Source: Oscillospiraceae bacterium
GTDB taxonomy: Bacteria; Bacillota; Clostridia; Oscillospirales; Oscillospiraceae
NCBI GenBank assembly: GCA_016293865.1
Contig: JAEDDG010000003.1
Coordinates: forward strand, 1 to 64,000
Length of the DNA stretch: 64,000 bases
Reading direction: 5' to 3'
Below the pieces are notes generated by a model, which worked only from the letters and a program-made list of their open reading frames with translations, had not been told where the DNA came from and made no database searches. Positions 25,414 through 34,592 of this stretch are shown in pieces; positions within the stretch are counted from its first letter, which is position 1; every line of letters starts with the position of its first letter. The translations under genes were made by a program, and so were the position numbers.

Positions 25414-25964
25414 TTGATTTTCCTTCCGTTTCCGGCAATTCCTGCGCTGCGCAGCAAATCAGCCAGCTTCTGCATCACAGGGACAAGGATCAGGTGAAGC
25501 GGCACAAGCACCGCGTATTCCATCAGTCTGTATGCAAACCAGCCGGCATATGTCTTGCTTCCGTACAGCTGCGCCACCCAGGCGGTATTGACGCACAGGC
25601 CCAGAACAAGCGTATTGATCAGCGTCGCGCAGAGAATATTCAGAAAAGCCTTCTTTTTGGACTCCGGTTTTTTATACAGAAACAGGCCATACACCATACC
25701 CATCAAACCGGCACAAACTGTAAATCCGGGGTGGTACGGCCCGATTGGGAAAAGCATTGCGCCGATGAAATCAGCCAGCGCATAGCTTCCCGCGGCCCAC
25801 CACGGGCCGAACAGCAGCGCACAGAGCACCATCGGCAAAAAGCTCAGACCGATTTTCAGCGCCATGGTGTTGATCGAACAGAAGCGGTTGAGCACAACTT
25901 CCAGCGCAATGAGCAGCGCCGCCTGGCACAGGGTACGAATTGGGAATTTTTTGTTTTTTGACAT
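25410..25964 (-). CDS. folT: Folate ECF transporter S component (FolT)
   Basis: A 184-aa protein with about six hydrophobic segments. It starts MSKNKKFPIRTLCQAALLIA, followed by LKIGLSFLPMVLCALLFGPW, FTVCAGLMGMVYGLFLY and a C-terminal membrane helix, typical of energy-coupling-factor S components. The folate assignment rests on the THF riboswitch upstream and folC overlapping downstream. The energising EcfA/EcfT module is not in this window. The ATG at 25964 follows AGAGGAGG, which can be masked by an upstream CCTCCTCT. Confidence 0.92.
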   Translation of the reverse strand: MSKNKKFPIRTLCQAALLIALEVVLNRFCSINTMALKIGLSFLPMVLCALLFGPWWAAGSYALADFIGAMLFPIGPYHPGFTVCAGLMGMVYGLFLYKKPESKKKAFLNILCATLINTLVLGLCVNTAWVAQLYGSKTYAGWFAYRLMEYAVLVPLHLILVPVMQKLADLLRSAGIAGNGRKIK

Positions 25965-25971
25965 AAGAATA

Positions 25972-26001
25972 CCTCCTCTTTCTTTTGCTACATAGAGGAG
26001 G
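25972..26001 (-). promoter_or_regulatory. Ribosome-binding-site-sequestering hairpin before folT
   Basis: On the minus strand CCTCCTCT (26001-25994) is fully complementary to AGAGGAGG (25979-25972), the folT Shine-Dalgarno sequence, with a 14-base loop. It lies just after the THF aptamer, so this is the likely translation-control arm of the riboswitch. Confidence 0.75.
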
Positions 26002-26025
26002 CAGCTGTTTCTGGTACTCCGGTAT

Positions 26026-26126
26026 GCAGCAGCGGGATGCGAATGCTGCACCGCGAATCATCTTCTTCGTCCCCCGGGCAACTCCCCGTCCCGGCGGCAC
26101 TTAACGCACAGCATTCTACTCTGCCC
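26026..26126 (-). promoter_or_regulatory. Tetrahydrofolate (THF) riboswitch upstream of folT-folC
   Basis: Read on the minus strand, the conserved blocks of the THF aptamer appear in order: GAGTAGA (near 26123-26117), GCGTTAAGTG (26107-26098), GACGAAG (26071-26065) and CGCGGTG (26055-26049). They are closed by a P1 stem between GCAG next to GAGTAGA and CTGC near 26026-26032. The spacing and the folate transporter downstream agree with the known folT class. Binding of reduced folate should lower FolT and FolC synthesis; because a hairpin masking the ribosome binding site follows and no T-run terminator is seen, control is probably translational. Confidence 0.92.
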
Positions 26127-26227
26127 TTTTTTCTCCGGCAATGCCGGCGGCGGAACCTTCCGCCAGTGAGGATGGTAACACATTTTTCTGCGGCTGTCCA
26201 TAGTATAGGCACAAAATATGCAAAAAA
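26127..26227 (-). promoter_or_regulatory. Leader and probable promoter region of folT
   Basis: About 100 bases between the ftsZ terminator and the THF aptamer. TATACT on the minus strand (26202-26207) is a candidate -10 box; a clear -35 box is not visible. A GC-rich small hairpin (near 26135-26165) lies in the leader. Confidence 0.4.
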
Positions 26228-26255
26228 ACGGCACAGGCAGAATCGCCTGTGCCGT
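26228..26255 (-). terminator. Intrinsic terminator of ftsZ
   Basis: An 11-bp stem (ACGGCACAGGC at 26228-26238 with GCCTGTGCCGT at 26245-26255) is followed on the minus strand by T7. It lies 13 bases past the ftsZ stop. Confidence 0.92.
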
Positions 26256-26267
26256 ATACAGCCGGAA

Positions 26268-27410
26268 TTATTTGGAATTGAAAATCTTGAAAATCGTATC
26301 GAAGGGATCTTCCTCCGGCGCCGCCGGCTTTTCCTCCGTCTTTGCCTCAGGGGCAGGGACAGCCGCACTCTCAGAAGCCGGAGCCGCGGCAGGCGCGGAT
26401 TTCCGTTCAGGTTCGGACTTCTTCTCAACGGAAGTCACGGGAGATCCGTTGGGCTTATCGTCAAACCGGGTTGCGATAACGGTTACACGGATTTCGTCAT
26501 CCATGTTTTCATCAAAGGTCGCGCCGAAGATGATGTTCGCATCAGGATGCGCAGCCTCCTGCACAAGACTTGCGGCAGACTCGATATCCTCCAGGCCGAT
26601 ATCCAGGGAGCCGGTAATGTTGACCAGAACGCCCTTTGCGCCATTGATGGAGGTTTCCATCAGCGGGCTGGATACAGCGGCGCGGGCGGCGTCTTCCGCC
26701 TTGCCTTTGCCGGCCGCATGGCCGACCCCCATATGGGCATAGCCGGCGTCCTTCATGATCGAAGTCACGTCTGCAAAGTCCAGGTTGATGAAGCCGGTAT
26801 TTTTAATCAGCTCAGAGATGCTGGTCACTGCCTGAAGGAGCACGTCGTCCGCGATCTGGAAGGCGTTGGCAAAGGTCAGCTTCTGATCAGTGGCATGCTT
26901 CAGCCGGTCATTGGGGATAATCAGCAGAGAGTCCACCTTGCCGAGAAGGTTCTGGATGCCGGATTCAGCCTGCTGCATTCTGCGCTTGCCCTCAAAGCTG
27001 AAGGGCTTCGTCACGACGCCGACAGTCAGGATGCCGGACTCACGGGCAATATCCGCCACGACAGGAGACGCGCCGGTACCAGTACCGCCGCCCATACCGC
27101 CGGCGATAAACACCATATCGGCATTCTCCAGAGCCTTTGCAATATTGTTTCTGCTTTCCTCAGCAGCCTTCTTGCCGACCTCAGGATCAGATCCTGCGCC
27201 CTGACCGTGTGTCAGCTTCTCACCAATCTGAATTTTCTGATCAGCTTTCGATATTGCAAGAGCGGGCTTGTCCGTATTGACCGCAATAAACTCAACACCG
27301 GCTGTTCCCTCGCTCACCATTCTGTTGACAACATTGTTTCCGGCGCCGCCTACACCGACAACCTTAATGGTTACCACATTGTCGGGACCGCTTTCGACCA
27401 TATTCGACAT
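26268..27410 (-). CDS. ftsZ: Cell division protein FtsZ
   Basis: A 380-aa tubulin-like GTPase that forms the division ring. It has VVGVGGAGNNVVNRM near residue 17, the GTP signature GGMGGGTGTG at about 104-113, and the T7-loop region NLDFADVTSIMKDAGYAHMG supplying the catalytic Asp. After about 320 a Pro/Ala/Glu-rich variable linker leads to the conserved C-terminal peptide ending DPFDTIFKIFNSK, which binds membrane anchors. AGGAGG precedes the ATG. It has its own promoter (27497-27525) at the end of the dcw cluster. ftsA, the usual neighbour, is not present, so SepF or another anchor encoded elsewhere may serve. Confidence 0.97.
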   Translation of the reverse strand: MSNMVESGPDNVVTIKVVGVGGAGNNVVNRMVSEGTAGVEFIAVNTDKPALAISKADQKIQIGEKLTHGQGAGSDPEVGKKAAEESRNNIAKALENADMVFIAGGMGGGTGTGASPVVADIARESGILTVGVVTKPFSFEGKRRMQQAESGIQNLLGKVDSLLIIPNDRLKHATDQKLTFANAFQIADDVLLQAVTSISELIKNTGFINLDFADVTSIMKDAGYAHMGVGHAAGKGKAEDAARAAVSSPLMETSINGAKGVLVNITGSLDIGLEDIESAASLVQEAAHPDANIIFGATFDENMDDEIRVTVIATRFDDKPNGSPVTSVEKKSEPERKSAPAAAPASESAAVPAPEAKTEEKPAAPEEDPFDTIFKIFNSK

Positions 27411-27496
27411 ATCTAATCCTCCTGTATTGTATTGGGAAGCGGGGGCCGGCCGTCAGGCTGCAGACCGCTCCCTCTATATCTCTATAGTTACAATTT

Positions 27497-27525
27497 ATTT
27501 TATTACTTTTTTTTCCGCTGGTCAA
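27497..27525 (-). promoter_or_regulatory. Promoter of ftsZ
   Basis: TTGACC (27520-27525) and TAAAAT (27497-27502), 17 bases apart on the minus strand, give a leader of about 80 bases before ftsZ. FtsZ can therefore be expressed apart from the rest of the dcw cluster. Confidence 0.85.
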
Positions 27526-27586
27526 TACTTCTCATTATATTTATTGAAAAAACATTGCATTTTTACACATCTGCTCCCTGCCATGC

Positions 27587-28336
27587 CTATGATGCGGATG
27601 CCGGAATAAAGTGTGCCGCGTCTGCTGCGGAGACATCCACAGTTCCTTTACTGCCGCTCTCCTGCTTTGCAATGACCGCATCGGCCAGCGTCAGCTTCTC
27701 TTCAAGCTTGTCCCCGCTTCCCAGTGCGATTGTATAATCCTCTCCGCAGTTTATGGTTATATTTCCCGGATCGGCAATATCTATCCAGGCCGCCGAAAAA
27801 CTGTACTCCCGCGCTGTCAGCGCCTGCAGCACGCCGGCCACTGTTCCCGCTGTATTCGGGCTGCGCTCGGAAGAAATCAGCTTTCCCTCCTCAAGTACCG
27901 GCTGTGACACGCCGCGCACGCCGATCAGGCCCTTCACGGCATCTGACATTGTTTTTTCAAGAAGCTGCCCGTCTGAATCCATTGTCCAGAAATCCGTGTC
28001 GCTGCGGATATAAGCCACCGGCATGCTCTCTGTGACCACGATCTGCACGGTGCCGGGATACTGCTTGTCGATGCGCACTTCCTTCACAAACATCAGCTCA
28101 CTGCAGATATTCAGCGCCGCCTTGGAAGGATTCAGGAGCAGCAGGCTCGCGCCTGTTCTGATCCCTGAAGCATCGGAAATCTGCTCGCCCGAATAATATG
28201 ACACGCCCTGCACTGAAATGCTTGTCACGCGGAAGAACGCGCTCATGCCCACAAGCATCGCCACCAGCGAAACAAGAAGAACTGCCGGCACAAAGCTCTG
28301 GTGGCGCCTGCCCTGATTATATCTGTTTTTCCCCAC
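27587..28336 (-). CDS. ftsQ: Cell division protein FtsQ/DivIB
   Basis: A 249-aa bitopic membrane protein: a short basic cytoplasmic tail, one helix (about residues 17-36), then a POTRA domain starting FRVTSISVQGVSYYSGEQI and a beta domain with FVKEVRIDKQYPGTVQIVV. This is the DivIB/FtsQ pattern, part of the divisome FtsQ-FtsL-FtsB subcomplex. The start is a GTG eight bases after GGGGAGGG. It lies between murA and ftsZ as in many Clostridia. Confidence 0.9.
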   Translation of the reverse strand: MGKNRYNQGRRHQSFVPAVLLVSLVAMLVGMSAFFRVTSISVQGVSYYSGEQISDASGIRTGASLLLLNPSKAALNICSELMFVKEVRIDKQYPGTVQIVVTESMPVAYIRSDTDFWTMDSDGQLLEKTMSDAVKGLIGVRGVSQPVLEEGKLISSERSPNTAGTVAGVLQALTAREYSFSAAWIDIADPGNITINCGEDYTIALGSGDKLEEKLTLADAVIAKQESGSKGTVDVSAADAAHFIPASAS

Positions 28337-28356
28337 GGCCGACGCCCTCCCCTTCT

Positions 28357-29610
28357 TCAGTCTATCCGCTGGATCTGCGCGCCCAATGCCCGCAGGCAGC
28401 CGTCAAAATCATCATAGCCTCTGTCGATATGCTGTATATCGGATAGAACCGATACACCCTGTGCGCCGAGCGCCGCCACCGCAAGCGCTGCGCCGCCGCG
28501 CAGATCAGTCGCCGCCAGGCCGGCGGCATGCAGCTCCGGCACGCCGTTAACCACTGCAATCCGGCCGGATACCTTGATATCCGCGCCCAGCCGCACCAGA
28601 CCGGGCACATGCCGGTACCTGTTTGTAAAAATATTTTCTGAAAAAACCGTTGTCCCGGCCGCCTTCAGGCTGGCCGCCATAACTGGCGGCTGCGCGTCCG
28701 TCGGGAACCCCGGATACGGCCTTGTTTCGATCAGTTCCGCCGCGTGCAGCGCACCGCGCGCGTCTGCACAGACAAAATCCGAACCGCTGGAAAACGCACA
28801 CCCCAGCTGGCAAAGCGTGTCTGCCACAGTGGAAATATACCAGGGATTGATCCCCGTGACCTCCACTCTGCCGCCTGTCGCTGCAGCGGCAGACAAATAT
28901 GTGACGGCGGCAATCCGGTCCGGAATCACTGTGTGTTCGGCAAAGCCGCCGAGCCGCGCGCCCTCAACCGTTATTTCTTTCGTACCCGCGCCGCAGATAC
29001 GTGCGCCAAGCTTTTTCAGGTATTCCTGCAGGTCCCAGATTTCCGGCTCCCTGGCCGCGTTGACAATGGTTACAGTTCCGTCAGCGCACGCGGCAGCCAG
29101 CATGCTGTTTTCTGTCGCGCCGACGCTGGGCGTCGGCAAACAGATGGTGCAGCCGTGCAGGCGCTCCGCCCGGCAGAGAATGCTGTTCCCGTTGTCGGTG
29201 ATCTGTGCGCCCATAGCGCGCAGGGACGAAAGGTGCAGATCAATGGGCCGCGGGCCGAGCTCACACCCGCCCGGTCTGGACAAAACCGCTTCGCCCGTCC
29301 TTGCCAGAATCGCACCAAGGAAAATGACGGAGGAACGCATCTCTTTCATCAGATTCTCCGGAATGTCACAGCAGGTGATTTCCCTTGAATCTATGTAAAG
29401 CGTGTGTCCAAAGCGTGTAACCGTACAGCCAAAATGCTGCAGAATTCTGACAGCCGCATCAACGTCGCTCAGCTGCGGGCAGCTGTGTATGACCGTCTCC
29501 CCTTTGGCAAGGATTGACGCGGCAAGTATCGGCAGAACACTGTTTTTTGCTCCCTGAACGTGTACGGAACCGTCAAGAGGTCTGCCGCCTGTGATCCGAA
29601 GTTTGTTCAC
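28357..29610 (-). CDS. murA: UDP-N-acetylglucosamine 1-carboxyvinyltransferase
   Basis: A 417-aa enzyme catalysing the first step of peptidoglycan precursor synthesis. The catalytic Cys (about 116) is kept in SRPGGCELGPRPIDLH, so fosfomycin sensitivity would be expected from the family. Other motifs are VQGAKNSVLPILAAS and YPGFPTDAQPPVMA. The start is a GTG preceded by GGGGG eight bases upstream. It lies between murG and ftsQ on the minus strand. Confidence 0.95.
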   Translation of the reverse strand: MNKLRITGGRPLDGSVHVQGAKNSVLPILAASILAKGETVIHSCPQLSDVDAAVRILQHFGCTVTRFGHTLYIDSREITCCDIPENLMKEMRSSVIFLGAILARTGEAVLSRPGGCELGPRPIDLHLSSLRAMGAQITDNGNSILCRAERLHGCTICLPTPSVGATENSMLAAACADGTVTIVNAAREPEIWDLQEYLKKLGARICGAGTKEITVEGARLGGFAEHTVIPDRIAAVTYLSAAAATGGRVEVTGINPWYISTVADTLCQLGCAFSSGSDFVCADARGALHAAELIETRPYPGFPTDAQPPVMAASLKAAGTTVFSENIFTNRYRHVPGLVRLGADIKVSGRIAVVNGVPELHAAGLAATDLRGGAALAVAALGAQGVSVLSDIQHIDRGYDDFDGCLRALGAQIQRID

Positions 29611-29661
29611 ATAGTATTCCCCCGATTACAAGATCATCTCAGGTCATACTATGTGCACCCG

Positions 29662-30792
29662 TTAGGTTTCGTTCATCAGTCCCAGAATGACATCGGTAAT
29701 TTTCCCGCAGGCATCCGGAACTCCCATTTTTTTCTGTGCCGCGGACATTTTTTCAAGCTTTTCCGGCTCGCGGATCAAGCCCGCAGCCGTGTCATACAGC
29801 TTTCTGCCGCTGCACTCCGACTCAAGCAGCACCACAGCGCCGCCGGCATTGCCAAGCTGCCGTGCGTTCTTTTCCTGATGATTATTCGTCACATTGGGCG
29901 ACGGCACCAGAATTGCCGGCATACCCATGGCGGTCAGTTCTGCCATTGTCGATGCGCCGGCACGGCACAGCACCAGATCTGCCGCCGCCATCACCGTATC
30001 CATATCGTCAATATAAGCGCGCAGATCTTCAAACGCCGGAAGCTCCACGATATTGCGCAGCCGCAGCCGTTCCTGCATGGCCAGAAGACCGTCTTCGCCG
30101 CCGCCGGTCGCATGGATGTGGCAGAACGCGCCGCTTGCGCAGTTCAGCTGAATAAAATCCGCCATCATTTCGTTCATGGCAGAAGCCCCCAGAGAGCCCC
30201 AGAAGGAAACGACGATTGGCCGCGGATCCGTAATTCCCAGCTTGCGGCGCGCCTCTTCTTTTGACAGCGTACAGAATCCGCCGCGCACCGGCGTACCGGT
30301 GACAACAACGCGCTCCGGATGGCGGTAATACTGGCTGACCTCCGGGAAGGCCACCATAATCCGGTCCGCAATGCTGCTGAGCATTTTTGTCGTCAGGCCT
30401 GGAACTGCGTTGGATTCATGCAGCACAGTCGGTATTTTCTGTCCGGACGCCGCTTTCAGGACCGGGTAGCAGACGTATCCGCCTGTTCCGATGACAATAT
30501 CGGGCTTAAAGCTCTGTATAATCCGGCGGCACTGTCTGGCCGACACCGCAAGATTCCGCAGTGTTTTCAGATTCTCACCAATTTTCTTCGGAGAAAAACC
30601 GCGGCTGAATCCGGAAATCGTTATATTCTCAATCTCATAGCCAGCTGCGGGAATCAGCCGGTTTTCAAGCGTTCTTCCGGAACCGACAAACAGAAATGCG
30701 GCGTCGGGCATCAGCATCTTCAGCCGGTCGGCCACCGCAATGGCCGGGTTGATATGGCCGGCTGTACCGGCACAGGTCAGAAGAAATCTCAT
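29662..30792 (-). CDS. murG: UDP-GlcNAc:lipid I N-acetylglucosaminyltransferase MurG
   Basis: A 376-aa GT-B glycosyltransferase that turns lipid I into lipid II on the inner membrane face. It shows CAGTAGHINPAIAVADRL at the N-terminus, IGTGGYVCYPVL, VLHESNAVPGLTTKML and the C-terminal sugar-nucleotide site CRAGASTMAELTAMGMP. The start overlaps the ftsW stop by four bases, so the two are coupled, which fits MurG feeding lipid II to the SEDS polymerase. Confidence 0.95.
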   Translation of the reverse strand: MRFLLTCAGTAGHINPAIAVADRLKMLMPDAAFLFVGSGRTLENRLIPAAGYEIENITISGFSRGFSPKKIGENLKTLRNLAVSARQCRRIIQSFKPDIVIGTGGYVCYPVLKAASGQKIPTVLHESNAVPGLTTKMLSSIADRIMVAFPEVSQYYRHPERVVVTGTPVRGGFCTLSKEEARRKLGITDPRPIVVSFWGSLGASAMNEMMADFIQLNCASGAFCHIHATGGGEDGLLAMQERLRLRNIVELPAFEDLRAYIDDMDTVMAAADLVLCRAGASTMAELTAMGMPAILVPSPNVTNNHQEKNARQLGNAGGAVVLLESECSGRKLYDTAAGLIREPEKLEKMSAAQKKMGVPDACGKITDVILGLMNET

Positions 30793-32027
30793 TCGTGCGC
30801 CTCCGTCTTTTCAGTTTCCGCTGCTGTTTCTGTTTTTTCAGGCTTCAGCGGAATATCGCGGGAAACAGAAAGCACAATCCCCATTTCCGCCATCTGCAAA
30901 AGCAGCGCCGTACCGCCATAGCTGAAAAACGGAAGCGAAATTCCCGTACACGGCAGCAGATTTGTGACAACAGCCACATTCAGGAACACCTGAATTGCCA
31001 GAAGGCTGGTGATTCCCGTTACAAGCAGCGCGCTGAATTTGTCACGCGCATGCATGGCCAGCCAGTAGCCGCGAATAATCAGAAGCGCAAACAGAATCAG
31101 AATCAGTGCGGCGCCCACAAAACCAAGTTCTTCACAGACCACGGCAAAAATAAAGTCATTGTGCTCTTCCGGGAGATAGAGGTACTTCTGTCTTCCCTGC
31201 CCGAGCCCCAGTCCCAGGAAACCGCCGGAGCCCACAGCATACAGCGACTGGATGATCTGCCAGCCGTCCCCCTGCAGATCTGAAAGCGGATCGCGCCAGG
31301 TAGCGATCCGGCGCGCGGCATAATCCAGCTTTGACACGGCGATATAACCGGCTCCGCCGGCCAGAACGCCGACGCCCAGAAACCAGTAAATCCGCGTACC
31401 GCCGGCAAACATCATGATTGCGCCCACTGCAATGATGATCACAGATGCCGACAGATGCGGTTCAAGAATCAGAAGGCCGACAACAGCAGCAAGAATCAGC
31501 GCAAACGGCAGAACTCCGTAGCGGAAGGTCTTCATTTTTTTGCCGTATGTGCAGATCATCGCGGAAAAACAGATAATGACTGCAAGTTTTGCAATTTCCG
31601 AAGGCTGGAACGTTGTGAAGCCGAGGTCAATCCATCGGGTTGCGCCGCCGCGCTCCGTCCCGATGAAGGGCACAAGCAGCAAAAGCAGCAGGGTTCCCGC
31701 CATAATATAGACAGACAGACGCCTGTACAGCTGCACCGGAATCAGGGATATGCAGAGCATTGCCACAATGCCGAGAACCGCAAAGCCCAGCTGGCGGATG
31801 AAATATCCCGTCGGATCTCCGGATGAATAATAGGCGCTTGCAAAGCTGGCGGAGAGCACCATGACAACGCCGATGGAGAGAATAATCAGCGTCAGAATAA
31901 AAAACGGCAGGTCAAAGGGCGCGCGTCTTTTCTTCTTTTTTTTGCTGTAATCCCGCAGCTCCCGCTCATGGATTGCCGACTGGGAATCCAGTGAGAAGCC
32001 TTCCGGGTATTCAGGATTTCGGATCAA
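30789..32027 (-). CDS. ftsW: SEDS peptidoglycan polymerase FtsW
   Basis: A 412-aa protein with ten hydrophobic segments between a basic N-terminal tail and an acidic, Glu/Thr-rich C-terminal tail. Family motifs are RWIDLGFTTFQPSEIAKLA, IATWRDPLSDLQGDGWQ and ISLPFFSYGGTALLLQM. It polymerises lipid II together with the class B penicillin-binding protein encoded nearby. It could equally be the sporulation paralogue SpoVE by sequence; the position in the dcw cluster favours the division enzyme. The first possible start is a TTG with only a distant GGAAGG, so the exact start is uncertain. Confidence 0.92.
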   Translation of the reverse strand: MIRNPEYPEGFSLDSQSAIHERELRDYSKKKKKRRAPFDLPFFILTLIILSIGVVMVLSASFASAYYSSGDPTGYFIRQLGFAVLGIVAMLCISLIPVQLYRRLSVYIMAGTLLLLLLVPFIGTERGGATRWIDLGFTTFQPSEIAKLAVIICFSAMICTYGKKMKTFRYGVLPFALILAAVVGLLILEPHLSASVIIIAVGAIMMFAGGTRIYWFLGVGVLAGGAGYIAVSKLDYAARRIATWRDPLSDLQGDGWQIIQSLYAVGSGGFLGLGLGQGRQKYLYLPEEHNDFIFAVVCEELGFVGAALILILFALLIIRGYWLAMHARDKFSALLVTGITSLLAIQVFLNVAVVTNLLPCTGISLPFFSYGGTALLLQMAEMGIVLSVSRDIPLKPEKTETAAETEKTEAHE

Positions 32028-32058
32028 ATAGGGTCACAACCTTCCGGGGTGGAATTGC

Positions 32059-33051
32059 TCAAATCAGATAGCGCTCAAATACGCCGAGATAGGAAATGAC
32101 GGCAAACACAGCGGAGATGCCGGTGAATACAAAGAAAATTTTATACTCACTCCAGCCGCACATTTCCAGGTGATGATGAAGCGGCGCCATTTTGAAAATC
32201 CGCTTTCCGTGGGTCAGCTTGAAATAAGCGACCTGAATAATGTCGGACAGCGTCTCAATAATATACACAATGCCCAGCGTAATCAGAATCAGCGGCATAT
32301 CCATGGCCAGCGCCAGCGCGCACACCGCGCCGCCGAGGAAAAGCGAGCCAGTGTCCCCCATAAAAATCCTGGCCGGGTGGAAATTGAAAATCAGGAAGCC
32401 GCAGAGGCCGCCTGCCAGCGCCGCGGCAAAAATGCCCAGGGATTCCTTTGCCCACACAAAGGCAACTGCCGCGTAGCAAATCGCCACCGGCACAGACACG
32501 CCTGCAGCCAGGCCGTCAATGCCATCCGTAATGTTTACGGAATTGACGCAGCCGACAATGACAAACGCGGTGAAAACAAAATACACGACTTCCGGCAGCT
32601 TGAAGGACACGTCAAAAAACGGGACATATACATTCGGGGAAAGGTGTCCGGTCAGGCGCAGCAGCAGGATAAAGGCAATGGCCGCCGCCAGCTGGATAAA
32701 GAATTTCTGCGGCGCAGTCAGGCCGAGATTCTGCTTTTTCTTCAGCTTCTCATAATCGTCCAGGAAACCGATGGCGCCGAACACCAGCGAAAAAGCCAGA
32801 ACAAAAAGAGCGCTGAAATCGCCCCTGAGCATGGCGGGGAGCCCGACAGTCAGACAGACCACCACAAGCGCCGCCACAAAAATCAGGCCGCCCATTGTGG
32901 GTGTACCCTGCTTGGACATATGCCAGGTCGGACCGTCGGTGCGGATCATCTGTCCCGCCTTGATGGCGCGGAGTTTCGGCACGAGGATTCTGCCCACAAT
33001 CCATGCGACAAGCAGCGCCGCAGCAAAGGCGGCCAAAAGTTCATAAATCAT
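32059..33051 (-). CDS. mraY: Phospho-N-acetylmuramoyl-pentapeptide transferase MraY
   Basis: A 330-aa enzyme with ten membrane segments making lipid I from UDP-MurNAc-pentapeptide and undecaprenyl phosphate. Visible are QGTPTMGGLIFVAA, the aspartate motif IGFLDDYEKL, NITDGIDGLAAGV and the C-terminal APLHHHLEMCGWSE. AGGGGAAG precedes the ATG. murD, normally between mraY and ftsW, is absent: ftsW starts 31 bases downstream. Confidence 0.95.
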   Translation of the reverse strand: MIYELLAAFAAALLVAWIVGRILVPKLRAIKAGQMIRTDGPTWHMSKQGTPTMGGLIFVAALVVVCLTVGLPAMLRGDFSALFVLAFSLVFGAIGFLDDYEKLKKKQNLGLTAPQKFFIQLAAAIAFILLLRLTGHLSPNVYVPFFDVSFKLPEVVYFVFTAFVIVGCVNSVNITDGIDGLAAGVSVPVAICYAAVAFVWAKESLGIFAAALAGGLCGFLIFNFHPARIFMGDTGSLFLGGAVCALALAMDMPLILITLGIVYIIETLSDIIQVAYFKLTHGKRIFKMAPLHHHLEMCGWSEYKIFFVFTGISAVFAVISYLGVFERYLI

Positions 33052-33116
33052 ATTCTTCCCCTAATTCTGTAGTACTCCGGAGGATACGGAGCGTTTTCTC
33101 TTTTGCAGTATTGCCT

Positions 33117-34565
33117 TCAGCGGCTCTGAAGCGCTTCGGCGACAATTTCCCTCTCGTCGAAGTGCCGTTTTTCATGTCCGATTACCTGATAGGTCTCATG
33201 TCCCTTTCCGGCCAGGAGAATGATATCGCCCGGCCGTGCGTGCTGAACCGCCCAGAAAATCGCCTCTTTCCGGTTCTCAATCACAATATACGGCGTTTTC
33301 GAATCTTTCAGGCCGGGCAGAATGTCGTTGATGATATCCATGGGCGCCTCAGTCCGCGGGTTATCTGATGTTACAATGACAAAATCGGCCATTTCTGCGG
33401 CGATTTTTCCCATCATCGGCCGCTTTGTTTTGTCCCTGTCTCCGCCGCAGCCCACCAGCGCCACAACTCTGCCCTTTGCGAAGTCGTCCAGCGTGGACAG
33501 GATGTTTTCCAGCGCGTCCGGCGTATGGGCGTAATCAATGATGACGGAAAAATCCCTTCCCGTGGGCACAATCTCCGCGCGGCCGCACACACCGCTGCAT
33601 TTCTCCAGCGCCTGCGCAGCCGTACCCAGATCCATACCCAGCTGAACGGCCACGGCAATGGCCGCGAGGCCGTTGTACACGGAAAATCTTCCCGGAATCG
33701 GCAGGCTGGTTTTTTCCAGCCGCCCGATTGTCAGAACGCAGAAGCGCACGCCCTCATGGTCCAGGCGGACATTGCGGGCAGCGAGATCAGCCGTATCGGT
33801 ATTCGCGGAGTAGGTGTACACCGGACATCCGGCCGACGCAATAATCTGCTGCGCATACGCGTCATCCAGATTCACAACGCCCTTTCTGCTCTGCGCAAAG
33901 AGCAGAGCCTTGGCCCTGCAGTATTCATCCATCGTTTTATGAAAATCCAGATGATCTCTGGTCAGATTCGTGAAAACGCCCACCTCAAATGTAACGCCGT
34001 ACACGCGGTCAAGAGCCAGCGCGTGGCTGGACACCTCCATCACCGCGTAGGCGCACCCGGCGTCAGCCATCTCCCTGAAAAGCTTCTGCAGAGAAATAGC
34101 GTCCGGCGTCGTGCGTTCCGTCGGCAGGATCTGGCTGCCGATCATATTGTGTATCGTGCCGATCAGGCCGACTTTCCCGCCGGTCACCTGCTCAATCATC
34201 TGCTTGATCAGATGCGTCGTGGTGGTTTTCCCGTTGGTTCCGGTCACGCCCACCAGCTTCATCTGATCTGCGGGGTGGCCGTAAAACTCCGCGGCAGCCA
34301 CCGCCTGTGCGCGGCGGGTATCCGCAATCCGCACATAGGGAACGCCGCACGCCGGCACGCTCTCGCACAGAACGCAGGCTGCACCCTTTTCCGCTGCGGC
34401 CTGAATAAATCTGTGGCCGTCGCTCTCATAACCCCGGACCGCAACAAACAGGTCTCCTTCGCGCACCGACCTGGAGTCGCAGCAGATGCCGGTAATCTCC
34501 AGTTCAGGATCTGCCGTACTTTCAAGAATCTCAATGCCTTTCAGAAGCTCTTTCAGTTTCATCAT
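33117..34565 (-). CDS. murE: UDP-MurNAc-tripeptide synthetase MurE, meso-DAP type
   Basis: A 482-aa Mur ligase adding the third residue of the stem peptide. It has the P-loop VGVTGTNGKTTTTHLIKQ, FEVGVFTNLTRDHLDFH (with the carbamylated Lys region RAKALLF) and IDYAHTPDALEN. The specificity loop reads TSDNPRTEAP; DNPR is the signature of meso-diaminopimelate ligases, so the wall is predicted to be DAP type. Two tandem ATGs are possible; GAGG lies five or eight bases upstream. murF, usually next, is not found here. Confidence 0.95.
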   Translation of the reverse strand: MMKLKELLKGIEILESTADPELEITGICCDSRSVREGDLFVAVRGYESDGHRFIQAAAEKGAACVLCESVPACGVPYVRIADTRRAQAVAAAEFYGHPADQMKLVGVTGTNGKTTTTHLIKQMIEQVTGGKVGLIGTIHNMIGSQILPTERTTPDAISLQKLFREMADAGCAYAVMEVSSHALALDRVYGVTFEVGVFTNLTRDHLDFHKTMDEYCRAKALLFAQSRKGVVNLDDAYAQQIIASAGCPVYTYSANTDTADLAARNVRLDHEGVRFCVLTIGRLEKTSLPIPGRFSVYNGLAAIAVAVQLGMDLGTAAQALEKCSGVCGRAEIVPTGRDFSVIIDYAHTPDALENILSTLDDFAKGRVVALVGCGGDRDKTKRPMMGKIAAEMADFVIVTSDNPRTEAPMDIINDILPGLKDSKTPYIVIENRKEAIFWAVQHARPGDIILLAGKGHETYQVIGHEKRHFDEREIVAEALQSR

Positions 34566-34592
34566 TCGCGCCTCACAATCATATGTAATCTG

